From NCBI GenBank assembly GCA_036771835.1, contig DAIPGN010000001.1:248001-312000 (forward strand): 64,000 bases of DNA, written 5' to 3'. Shown here piece by piece: positions 16,078 through 23,880 of this stretch (its first letter is position 1; the number at the start of each line of letters is the position of its first letter). This DNA comes from UBA4877 sp002399285 (GTDB lineage Bacteria; Bacillota; Thermoanaerobacteria; Thermoanaerobacterales; UBA4877). A program made the position numbers and the translations under genes. The notes under the pieces are model-generated. The model did not search any database. It was not told where the DNA came from and was given only the letters and a program-made list of their open reading frames with translations.

Positions 16078-18693
16078 ATGTCAGATTTTACTCCGATGAT
16101 GAAACAATATTTTGAGGTAAAAAAGCAGTATAAGGACTGTATACTGTTTTACAGAGTCGGTGATTTTTACGAAACTTTTTTTAAAGATGCCGAAATTGCA
16201 TCCAGCGTATTAAATATAGTTCTCACAGGCAAAGATTGCGGCAAAGAAAAAAGAGCGCCTATGGCCGGCATACCTTTTCATGCAGCCGAAAATTATGTAA
16301 ACAAATTAATAGACAGCGGATATAAAGTAGCTATTTGCGAACAATTGGAAGACCCGTCCAAAGCACAGGGTTTGGTAAAAAGGGACGTCATCAGAGTGAT
16401 CACTCCAGGTACCGTTGTAAATGATAATCTGATCGGCAACAAAGATTCAAATTATATTTGCTCGCTCTATATAGGCAATGAATATTCCTCAATGGCGGTA
16501 CTCGATGTATCGACCGGTGAAACTATAATAAGACGTACCTCCACAGACAGGAAATCCATATTTGATGAAATGGAAACAATAGACCCCTCGGAAATACTCC
16601 TACAAGAAAAAATAGCAAGAGAAAAAATTTACAAACAGTTAAGCGATCTGGATAAATTGATAGAAATAATACCGGATAATAGCTATAATTTAAAAACGTC
16701 TAAGAAAATTATATGGGAACAATTTGGACAGGACGACATAGTTGCTGAATTTGATGATATAAGCCTCATGGCGTTTGCAGTATTGATCGATTACGTTATA
16801 AAAACATTAAAGATCACAAATTTATATCTTAAAAAGCCATATTTTGAATTCAAAAGTAAGAATCTGGAAATAGACAATTTTACCAGAAAAAACTTAGAGC
16901 TGACCGAATCAATAAGATCGCGCAAAAATAATAACACCACGTTGTCAAATATAATAGATAGAACGAAAACAGCAATGGGCGGACGGCAAATAAAAAAGTA
17001 TATTTTGAAACCTCTCATAGATATCCATGAAATAAAGAACAGGCTGGATGCGGTCGAAGAATTGTTCAGCAAAAAAGACATGCTGCATAATCTGAGGAAC
17101 AAACTGGCTAAAATTTATGACATTGAAAGAATACTGGGTAAGTTAAGCTATAATAGTTCAACCCCCCGCGATTTAGTCATTTTAAAAACTTCCATTGGAA
17201 TCCTTCCCGATATATCAGAAATATTATCGGAATGTAACAGCAACTTGCTGAAGAATCTGCTCGCCGAGTTGGATACGTTGGAAGATATATATACGCTCAT
17301 TGATAAATCAATAAATGACGACCCTCCCAATGATTTAAAAGGCGGAGACATAATTAAGGATGGGTATAATATTGAAATAGACGATTTAAGATACATGAAG
17401 CAAAATAGTCAAAAACTATTAGTTGATTTGGAACAAAAAGAAAGGGAGAGAACAGGTATAAAATCTTTGAAGGTCGGATATAACAAAATATTTGGATATT
17501 ATATAGAAATTACATCCAAAAATCTTGACCTTGTACCAAACGACTATATACGCAAACAAACTCTTGTAAATTGTGAAAGATATATAACGGATGAGCTTAA
17601 ACAAATGGAAACGGCCATAACAGAAGCTGAATTTAAATTATTGGATTTAGAATATGAGCAATTTAATAAAGTCCGCAGCGAAATACTCTCTCAAATCCCA
17701 AGGATTCAGCAGGCCGTGTCTATAATCTCTCAGTTAGACGTATTACAGTCTTTCGCATATGTAAGTTTGGAAAATAATTATGTGAAACCTGTAATAAATG
17801 ATGATGACAAAATTATTATTAAAAACGGCAGGCACCCTGTAATCGAAAAAATGGATAAAAAAAACATGTTTATAGCAAATGATGTATATTTGGATAACGA
17901 TGAAAACATGATCCATATAATAACCGGTCCAAATATGGCGGGTAAATCAACTTATATGAGGCAAATAGCACTAATTGTAATAATGACTCAGATGGGCTGT
18001 TTTGTTCCTGCCGACGAGGCATCAATCAGTATAGTAGATAAAATCTTTACGCGCGTGGGCGCCAGTGATGATATATCCTCGGGTCAGAGCACATTTATGG
18101 TGGAAATGAACGAGGTGGCCTATATTTTAAAAAACGCGACTCCAAAGAGCTTAATAATCTTAGATGAGATCGGCAGAGGTACAAGCACCTTCGATGGACT
18201 GAGCATAGCCTGGGCGGTGGTTGAGTACATTTCAATAAATATCAAGTCTAAGACTCTTTTTGCCACACATTATCATGAACTCGTTAAGCTTGAAGATGAT
18301 TTACCCAATGTGAAAAATTATTATGTCTCCGTCTATAAGAGTGATGATGATATTGTATTCTTGAGAAAGATATTGAACGGGTCAATGTCTCAAAGTTTCG
18401 GCATACAAGTCGCAAAAATGGCCGGACTTCCCGATGTGGTTATTAAAAAAGCAAAGAGGATTCTTTTGGATTTGGAAAAGGGGAACAAAAAGGTCAGAAG
18501 GATAGAAGAAAAATCTTCCGTGACTCAATTGGATATATCCAGTCTATATAATCCAGAAATCGTTGATACAATTAAAGGGGTTGATATAAATAATATCACA
18601 CCTCTGGAAGCATTAAACGTCCTTGCCGAATTAAAAAATCTCGCATGCGGAGGTGACAAGTCTAACCATGAACAGAATCAAAATATTAGATGA
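16078..18693 (+). CDS. mutS: DNA mismatch repair protein MutS
   Basis: An 871-residue mismatch-binding ATPase. The N-terminal mismatch reader has DCILFYRVGDFYETFFKDA with the Phe-X-Glu wedge (FYE). The Walker A ITGPNMAGKSTYMRQ, the QSTFMVEMNE segment, the Walker B LIILDEIGRGTSTFDG and ATHYHEL follow toward the C terminus. The ATG at 16078 follows GGAGGATACCC; the TTG at 16063 lies over that site. Its end overlaps mutL by 26 bases, giving coupled translation. Confidence 0.97.
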   Translation: MSDFTPMMKQYFEVKKQYKDCILFYRVGDFYETFFKDAEIASSVLNIVLTGKDCGKEKRAPMAGIPFHAAENYVNKLIDSGYKVAICEQLEDPSKAQGLVKRDVIRVITPGTVVNDNLIGNKDSNYICSLYIGNEYSSMAVLDVSTGETIIRRTSTDRKSIFDEMETIDPSEILLQEKIAREKIYKQLSDLDKLIEIIPDNSYNLKTSKKIIWEQFGQDDIVAEFDDISLMAFAVLIDYVIKTLKITNLYLKKPYFEFKSKNLEIDNFTRKNLELTESIRSRKNNNTTLSNIIDRTKTAMGGRQIKKYILKPLIDIHEIKNRLDAVEELFSKKDMLHNLRNKLAKIYDIERILGKLSYNSSTPRDLVILKTSIGILPDISEILSECNSNLLKNLLAELDTLEDIYTLIDKSINDDPPNDLKGGDIIKDGYNIEIDDLRYMKQNSQKLLVDLEQKERERTGIKSLKVGYNKIFGYYIEITSKNLDLVPNDYIRKQTLVNCERYITDELKQMETAITEAEFKLLDLEYEQFNKVRSEILSQIPRIQQAVSIISQLDVLQSFAYVSLENNYVKPVINDDDKIIIKNGRHPVIEKMDKKNMFIANDVYLDNDENMIHIITGPNMAGKSTYMRQIALIVIMTQMGCFVPADEASISIVDKIFTRVGASDDISSGQSTFMVEMNEVAYILKNATPKSLIILDEIGRGTSTFDGLSIAWAVVEYISINIKSKTLFATHYHELVKLEDDLPNVKNYYVSVYKSDDDIVFLRKILNGSMSQSFGIQVAKMAGLPDVVIKKAKRILLDLEKGNKKVRRIEEKSSVTQLDISSLYNPEIVDTIKGVDINNITPLEALNVLAELKNLACGGDKSNHEQNQNIR

Positions 18694-20452
18694 TGTAACT
18701 ATAAACAAAATTTCCGCAGGTGAAGTTATAGACAGACCTTCTTCTATTGTCAAGGAACTAATAGAAAATTCGGTCGATGCAAAGAGCAGCAAGATCATGG
18801 TCGAGATAAAGGGTGGGGGCATTAAGTATATCAGAGTATCCGACGACGGAAATGGCATTTCCTCCGACGACGTTGAAATTGCTTTCTTCAGACATGCCAC
18901 AAGCAAGATAAATAATTACCATGATTTGACCAATATATATACTATGGGTTTTCGAGGAGAGGCATTGTCCAGTATCGCATCCATTGCTAAAATAAATTTG
19001 TTTACCAAACTGCAGGAAGAAATTTTAGGAACCCATGCTGAGTATATGGGAGGAAACCTCATCAAAAAAGAAAATATCGGATGTCCATCCGGTACCACTA
19101 TAATAGTGGAAGATGTATTTTATAATACACCGGCAAGGTATAAATTCCTAAAAAAAGAGTCGGTCGAAACAAAACATATTATCGACATAGTTACAAAAGA
19201 GGCACTTATAAATGCAAATATTTCATTCGAGCTGATCAACAACGGCTGTATGTTATTTAAAACATCGGGTAACAATAGCTTTGAAGAAAATATATATGAT
19301 ATCCTGGGATATAGTCTTAAAACTCACCTTATACCCATGGACATCAAATATGACGATATAACGATAAATGGTTTTATTACTAATATAAATTACTATGTAA
19401 AAAGTCAAAAAGATATTTTCCTTTATATTAATAAGCGTTATGTGGTCGACGAAGCTTTTAAAAAAGCAATAAAAGATGCATATACATCATTTCTGATAGT
19501 ACACCAATATCCTGTGGTTGCCCTTAATATTTTTGTGCCTGCAGATAAAGTGGATGTAAATGTCCACCCTTCAAAATTATATGTAAAACTGTATGAAAAG
19601 GAAAATCTATATGATTATATTGGGCAGAAAATAAAGGAGGAACTATTAAATAGTCGGAAAGATGAAATACATATATTAAAAGATATATCAAATGCAATTC
19701 CTTCTGATGATAATAAATATAAATATGAAGACTCTTTTATACATGATAAACCGACTTCGTATCAATATTCCTTTGATACAGATATCACAACCGGCAATAG
19801 TACCTTAAAAGCAGGAAATCAATTCTCCGCTCCTAATGCGGCTTACTCTGACAATATCGGCTATCAAAATAATGCTTTACGTTATAAAATAATAGGACAG
19901 ATCTTCAACACTTATATATTATTGGAAGTCGGTGAAGAATTATATATAATAGATCAGCATGCCGCTCATGAACGAATTTTATATGAAAAATTCAGCAACG
20001 ATTATTTTTCTAAACAGATTGAAATTCAGACCCTGCTTGTACCTGAGATTATACGCTTGAACCATGTTGATTGTATTTTTATAAACGACATTAAAAATAA
20101 TCTTGAGAATCTCGGTTTTAATATCGACATCTTAGGCGACGACGTTTTAATAATACGTGCGATACCTGTTTTATTAGGAGAAGTCAATAATAAAGATTTT
20201 ATAATGGGTTTGATAGAAGAAGCGGAGCAAACAAAGATCGATTTGCATGAAGTTGAGCAGATAAATAAAATAATCATTACATCCGCGTGTAAAGCTGCGG
20301 TAAAAGCTTATAAAAAACTTGACGCTATCGAAATCGATAGGTTAATCGCAGATTTAAAAAATTGCAAGGAGCCGTATACCTGTCCTCATGGCAGGCCTAC
20401 TATAATTAAAAAGACCTCATATGACATTGAGAAACTTTTCAAACGGAAGTGA
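18668..20452 (+). CDS. mutL: DNA mismatch repair protein MutL (endonuclease type)
   Basis: A 594-residue GHKL ATPase that links MutS to strand cutting. N-terminal motifs: SAGEVIDRPSSIVKELIENSVDA, DDGNGISSDD, RHATSKI and GFRGEALSSIASI. The C-terminal half carries DQHAAHERILYEKF and TCPHGRPT, the metal-binding endonuclease motifs found in bacteria without MutH. The ATG at 18668 follows GCGGAGGTGAC inside the mutS end. The miaA frame starts within or just after its last codons. Confidence 0.96.
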   Translation: MNRIKILDDVTINKISAGEVIDRPSSIVKELIENSVDAKSSKIMVEIKGGGIKYIRVSDDGNGISSDDVEIAFFRHATSKINNYHDLTNIYTMGFRGEALSSIASIAKINLFTKLQEEILGTHAEYMGGNLIKKENIGCPSGTTIIVEDVFYNTPARYKFLKKESVETKHIIDIVTKEALINANISFELINNGCMLFKTSGNNSFEENIYDILGYSLKTHLIPMDIKYDDITINGFITNINYYVKSQKDIFLYINKRYVVDEAFKKAIKDAYTSFLIVHQYPVVALNIFVPADKVDVNVHPSKLYVKLYEKENLYDYIGQKIKEELLNSRKDEIHILKDISNAIPSDDNKYKYEDSFIHDKPTSYQYSFDTDITTGNSTLKAGNQFSAPNAAYSDNIGYQNNALRYKIIGQIFNTYILLEVGEELYIIDQHAAHERILYEKFSNDYFSKQIEIQTLLVPEIIRLNHVDCIFINDIKNNLENLGFNIDILGDDVLIIRAIPVLLGEVNNKDFIMGLIEEAEQTKIDLHEVEQINKIIITSACKAAVKAYKKLDAIEIDRLIADLKNCKEPYTCPHGRPTIIKKTSYDIEKLFKRK

Positions 20453-20456
20453 TATT

Positions 20457-21392
20457 TTGGCTATTCCACTAATTATAATAGCGGGACCAACAGCCATTGG
20501 CAAAAGCGATGCGGCGGCAGAATTGGCAATCAAAATAAACGGTGAGATAATTTCCGCGGATTCGATGCAGATTTACAAATTGATGGACACAGGAACGAGC
20601 AAACCCGATACCTGTACCAGATCTGCCGTCAGGCATCATCTCATTGATATAATATATCCCGACGAAGCATATAGCGTCGCATTATACCGCCAAGATGCCA
20701 TAAGGGCTATTGAAAAGGTACATGGTAGGGGAAAACTGCCAATATTGGTTGGCGGCACTGGCCTCTATATAAATTCTATAATCAATAAAGTCGATTTTTC
20801 TGTAGGTCCCGATCATAATTTTAGAGAATTCCTTGAAGATGTTGCAGATAAAAAGGGCTTATCTCTTTTATCCGATGCCCTTTACAAGATTGATCCAGTA
20901 ACGGCAAACAAACTTGAAAAAAATGATAAAAAGAGAATAATAAGGGCATTGGAAGTTTATTATAAGACCGGCAGGCCTATTTCACATTACAATAACTGTT
21001 CTGGGAGCATAGCAAACGATAGGTTTGATCTATTTTATTTCTGCATCTATATCGACAGAAATCGATTGTATGATAAAATAGAAAGACGCGTGGATATAAT
21101 GATACAAAACGGCCTTGTTGAAGAAGTTGCCAAGTTGATGTCCCTAGGATATGACGAATCTCTAAATTCCATGCAGGCTATAGGATATAAGCAAATGATG
21201 AGTTATTTAAAAGGGAATATAGGATTGGAAGAATCTATTCAAATAATCAAAAGAGACACAAGGCATTATGCAAAAAGACAGCTTACTTGGTTTAAAAAAG
21301 ATAAAAGGATACAGTGGATTGCTGTAGATGATTTATGCAGAGATGAAATAGCAAAAAATATTATTGATAAGTTAGCAGGAATATGCAAATAA
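20457..21392 (+). CDS. miaA: tRNA dimethylallyltransferase MiaA
   Basis: A 311-residue enzyme that transfers dimethylallyl from DMAPP to A37 of tRNAs reading UNN codons. It has the P-loop AGPTAIGKSDAAAELA, ISADSMQIYK, GTSKPD, VGGTGLYINSII, and QAIGYKQM. Start TTG at 20457 is chosen because GGAAGTGAT (20445-20453) precedes it and the protein then begins right before the P-loop strand; an upstream ATG at 20421 lies in mutL. The product is later methylthiolated by MiaB. Confidence 0.94.
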   Translation: MAIPLIIIAGPTAIGKSDAAAELAIKINGEIISADSMQIYKLMDTGTSKPDTCTRSAVRHHLIDIIYPDEAYSVALYRQDAIRAIEKVHGRGKLPILVGGTGLYINSIINKVDFSVGPDHNFREFLEDVADKKGLSLLSDALYKIDPVTANKLEKNDKKRIIRALEVYYKTGRPISHYNNCSGSIANDRFDLFYFCIYIDRNRLYDKIERRVDIMIQNGLVEEVAKLMSLGYDESLNSMQAIGYKQMMSYLKGNIGLEESIQIIKRDTRHYAKRQLTWFKKDKRIQWIAVDDLCRDEIAKNIIDKLAGICK

Positions 21393-21452
21393 TAATCGAA
21401 TATAAAAAGAGTATATAGTTTTATCTTTATTTGAAGGGGGATATTTTCTACA

Positions 21453-21716
21453 ATGAACAATCCAAAAACCACTATCAATTTGCAGGACATTTTTCTAAAT
21501 CAGATCAGAAAAGAACATATTACCGTAACTATTTATTTAGTCAATGGTTTCCAACTGCGGGGCATAGTCAAGGGCTTTGACAACTTTACTGTAGTGTTAG
21601 AAAATGAAGCTAAACAGCAACAACTTATATATAAACATGCAATATCAACTATTTCTCCGGTAAAGCCTGTAATATTCAGTAATGAAAGAGAAAGAGAAAG
21701 AGAAGATGTAGAATAA
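21453..21716 (+). CDS. hfq: RNA chaperone Hfq
   Basis: An 87-residue hexameric Sm-like RNA chaperone. The Sm1 motif (LQDIFLNQIRKEHITVTIYLVNGFQLRG) and Sm2 motif (YKHAISTISP) are intact. The short C-terminal tail is an Arg/Glu repeat encoded by a 6-base tandem repeat. GAAGGGGGATA precedes the ATG. The mutS-mutL-miaA-hfq order is widespread in Clostridia. A terminator follows. Confidence 0.97.
   Translation: MNNPKTTINLQDIFLNQIRKEHITVTIYLVNGFQLRGIVKGFDNFTVVLENEAKQQQLIYKHAISTISPVKPVIFSNEREREREDVE
21684..21706 (+). repeat. GAAAGA microsatellite at the end of hfq
   Basis: The hexamer GAAAGA is repeated three full times, then GAAGA. It encodes the EREREREDVE tail of Hfq. Copy-number slips would stay in frame and only lengthen the charged tail. 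Confidence 0.8.
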
Positions 21717-21741
21717 TATAAATTTATAAAAAGATATTAGA

Positions 21742-21782
21742 AGACAAAGTACCACTTCTCTTCGTGCTTTGTCTTTTTTAAT
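21742..21782 (+). terminator. Intrinsic terminator after hfq
   Basis: Arms AAGACAAAGTAC and GTGCTTTGTCTT (one G-U-type change) flank a loop CACTTCTCTTC and end in a T6 tract. It closes the miaB/mutS-hfq transcription unit. Confidence 0.88.
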
Positions 21783-21852
21783 TGTGTCGCCGGGTTCATT
21801 AACAATTTATGATTCGATTTAATATAATATTATAAAAACAGGGGCGATGCAT

Positions 21853-22083
21853 ATGGATAATCAATTGGGTTCAAGAATATTAAAAACCGGAAGTTCCGGT
21901 GCGGATGTCAGATATCTTCAGCTCATTTTACAAAGCCTTGGCTACAATCCGGGACCCATAGATGGGATCTATGGGTATCGAACAATGAATGCCGTAATCA
22001 GATTTCAGAGAAATAACGGATTAGCAGCCGATGGGATTGTAGGTCCAAAAACTGTGAATATGCTTTTTCAGCTTTATCCATAA
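21853..22083 (+). CDS. Tiny peptidoglycan-binding domain protein
   Basis: A 76-residue protein that is nearly a single PG_binding_1 domain: LKTGSSGADVRYLQLILQSLGYNPGPIDGIYGYRTMNAVIRFQRNNGLAADGIVGPKTVNML. This domain binds cell-wall glycan or peptide and is normally fused to a hydrolase. No signal peptide or membrane segment is present, so export is unexplained; it may be a spore or lysis-released protein. The ATG at 21853 is 6 bases after AGGGGCG; the ATG at 21847 abuts that site. It is flanked by terminators. Confidence 0.88.
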   Translation: MDNQLGSRILKTGSSGADVRYLQLILQSLGYNPGPIDGIYGYRTMNAVIRFQRNNGLAADGIVGPKTVNMLFQLYP

Positions 22084-22102
22084 ACTTTTATGGATATTTT
22101 CT
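22074..22102 (+). terminator. Weak terminator after the peptidoglycan-binding gene
   Basis: TATCCATAAA and TTTATGGATA pair around a short loop that includes the TAA, then ATTTTCTT follows. The stem is all A/T except for two pairs, so strength is doubtful. Confidence 0.45.
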
Positions 22103-22137
22103 TATAAAAAGAAGGATTTTTATGTTCCTACGTAGAA

Positions 22138-22171
22138 CTAATTATACGAAATAAATATTTCGTATAATTAG
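22138..22171. promoter_or_regulatory. Perfect 16-bp inverted repeat before the recombinase gene; dif-like candidate
   Basis: The arms 22138-22153 and 22156-22171 are exact complements around AA. The inner 28 bases (22141-22168) divide into 11-bp arms ATTATACGAAA / TTTCGTATAAT around the 6-base centre TAAATA, the geometry of Xer recombination sites. The right arm shares 7 of 11 positions with the E. coli-type XerD half site TTATGTTAAAT by eye. It ends 9 bases before the tyrosine recombinase ATG and touches its AGGAGG site, so an operator or mRNA hairpin is the alternative. Confidence 0.5.
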
Positions 22172-22180
22172 GAGGTAAAA

Positions 22181-23140
22181 ATGGACATTAAGAATTTCGA
22201 TGACTTTCCAACAATCGCAATAAGTTATTTTGACTATATGTTAACGATTAAGGGAAAATCGCATAATACGGTTAAAGCATACAGCTATGATCTCGAACTA
22301 TTCCTAAAATTCATTAAGCAGCGAAAAAATGATCTGCATGACATTGATTTTGATCAAATACCTATCAATGATATTGATATCGAATTTATTAAAAAAATTG
22401 ATTTAAACGACCTCTACGCATTTCTATCATACGTATCTGTAAACAGGCATAACGGCAGCAATGCAAGAGCAAGAAAAGTCGCTTGCTTGAAGTCCTTTTT
22501 CAATTTTTTATATAACAAGATGAAGTTAATTGATCATAATCCTACTTCTGAATTGGAATCTCCTAAAATCGGGCAGCGAAATCCCGTCTATCTGGAACTC
22601 GATGAAAGTAAAAAACTGCTTAATTCCATAAACGGCCCCTTCTATGAAAGGGACTATGCCATCATCACCCTGTTTCTAAACACAGGATTGAGGCTTTCTG
22701 AACTCGTAACGATAAATATAAGCAGCATTAAGAACGATAAGTTTAGGGTAACCGGCAAGGGCGATAAAGAACGCACAATATATTTGAACAACGCCTGTAT
22801 GGCCGCTATCAAAAATTATCTTGCCGTACGCCCTGTTGATGGTATAATTGATAGAGATGCATTATTTTTAAGCAAACGTAAAAAAAGGATATCGCCAAAG
22901 ACTGTACAATATATTGTAAAAAAATATGTCAAGGCCGCCGGTCTTGATGTGGACAAATATTCCACGCACAAATTAAGGCATACCGCCGCCACCCTCATGT
23001 ATAAGTACGGCAAGGTGGATATACGTACTTTGCAAAGCATTCTTGGGCACAGCAGCGTTGCCACTACGCAGATTTATACGCATGTAGACGAAGACATACT
23101 CAGAAAAGCCGTTAATAAAAATCCGCTTTCGGATATATAA
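22181..23140 (+). CDS. XerC/XerD-family tyrosine recombinase
   Basis: A 319-residue site-specific recombinase. The N-terminal SAM-like core-binding domain (about residues 10-125) precedes the catalytic domain. Catalytic residues: R171 (NTGLRLSEL), K193 (GKGDKER), H263 and R266 (HKLRHTAA), H290 (LGHSS) and nucleophile Y299 (TQIYTHV), all intact. It is about 20 residues longer than typical XerC/XerD, with the addition near residues 50-75. A dif-like dyad sits just upstream, and lexA follows. It may be the chromosome-dimer resolvase; whether a second Xer protein exists elsewhere is unknown. Confidence 0.92.
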   Translation: MDIKNFDDFPTIAISYFDYMLTIKGKSHNTVKAYSYDLELFLKFIKQRKNDLHDIDFDQIPINDIDIEFIKKIDLNDLYAFLSYVSVNRHNGSNARARKVACLKSFFNFLYNKMKLIDHNPTSELESPKIGQRNPVYLELDESKKLLNSINGPFYERDYAIITLFLNTGLRLSELVTINISSIKNDKFRVTGKGDKERTIYLNNACMAAIKNYLAVRPVDGIIDRDALFLSKRKKRISPKTVQYIVKKYVKAAGLDVDKYSTHKLRHTAATLMYKYGKVDIRTLQSILGHSSVATTQIYTHVDEDILRKAVNKNPLSDI

Positions 23141-23153
23141 AGTATATAAAGAC

Positions 23154-23168
23154 AAATGACGGTCATTT
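23154..23168. promoter_or_regulatory. Small inverted repeat in the recombinase-lexA gap
   Basis: AAATGAC and GTCATTT flank a single G, 50 bases before the lexA start. It may be a protein-binding site. It is not a GAAC-N4-GTTC SOS box; only a GAAC half site (23175-23178) is near. Confidence 0.3.
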
Positions 23169-23217
23169 ATCATAGAACATATAACATATGCTTTTTATGG
23201 AGGAGGTCAATCAATTT

Positions 23218-23871
23218 ATGGCTAAAAGGGTCAGCAAATCAAGTAAGGAATTAAGCGAGCCGCAGGAAAGAATTTTAGAGTTTATAAAGGATTCCATGAA
23301 GGAAAAAGGATACCCTCCTTCCGTACGTGAGGTTTGCAATGCACTCGGCTTCAGCTCTACCGCAACCGTATATGAGCATTTTAAATCCCTTGAAAGAAAA
23401 GGCTATATAAAAAGAGACAGTTCAAAACCACGCGCAATTGAAGTTACCGATAGGAAAATTTCTTTTGTGAGCCGGGAGATAATCGAGGTCCCTATCATAG
23501 GCAAAATCTCTGCAGGGAAGTCAATCCTTGCCGTGGAAAATATTGAAGAATATTTTCCATTACCATTGGATTTTATACAGGGTGATTCAAAGGACGAGAA
23601 GTTTTTTATGCTTAAGGTCAGAGGAGACAGCATGATAAATATCGGAATTATGGACGGCGATTATGTAATAGTACGCGAGCAGGCATTTGCTTTTAACGGC
23701 GAAATAATAGTGGCACTGATCGAAGACAGTGCCACCGTTAAAAGATATTATAAGGAAAAGGGCTATGTAAGATTACAACCCGAAAATCCATTTATGGATG
23801 CCATGATCTTTGAAAATGAAAATGATGTGAAGATTCTCGGTAAAGTCATAGGCGTTATAAGAAGGATTTAA
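23218..23871 (+). CDS. lexA: LexA SOS repressor
   Basis: A 217-residue repressor of DNA-damage genes, cleaved when RecA filaments form. The N-terminal winged helix has GYPPSVREVCNALGFSSTATVYEHFKSLERKG. The self-cleavage site is Ala99-Gly100 (KISAGKS), and the catalytic pair is Ser138 (GDSMINIG) and Lys175 (TVKRY). The ATG at 23218 is preferred since GGAGGTC lies 12-18 bases upstream; the ORF extends to 23188. Its stop is 9 bases from the convergent end of the next gene, where gene orientation switches. Confidence 0.96.
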   Translation: MAKRVSKSSKELSEPQERILEFIKDSMKEKGYPPSVREVCNALGFSSTATVYEHFKSLERKGYIKRDSSKPRAIEVTDRKISFVSREIIEVPIIGKISAGKSILAVENIEEYFPLPLDFIQGDSKDEKFFMLKVRGDSMINIGIMDGDYVIVREQAFAFNGEIIVALIEDSATVKRYYKEKGYVRLQPENPFMDAMIFENENDVKILGKVIGVIRRI

Positions 23872-23880
23872 TGAATTTGT

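Noticed and set aside
22138..22171. Loxp-type phage integration site
   Set aside because: Part of the arm resembles loxP by eye, but the spacer geometry is not 13-8-13 and there are no phage genes around.
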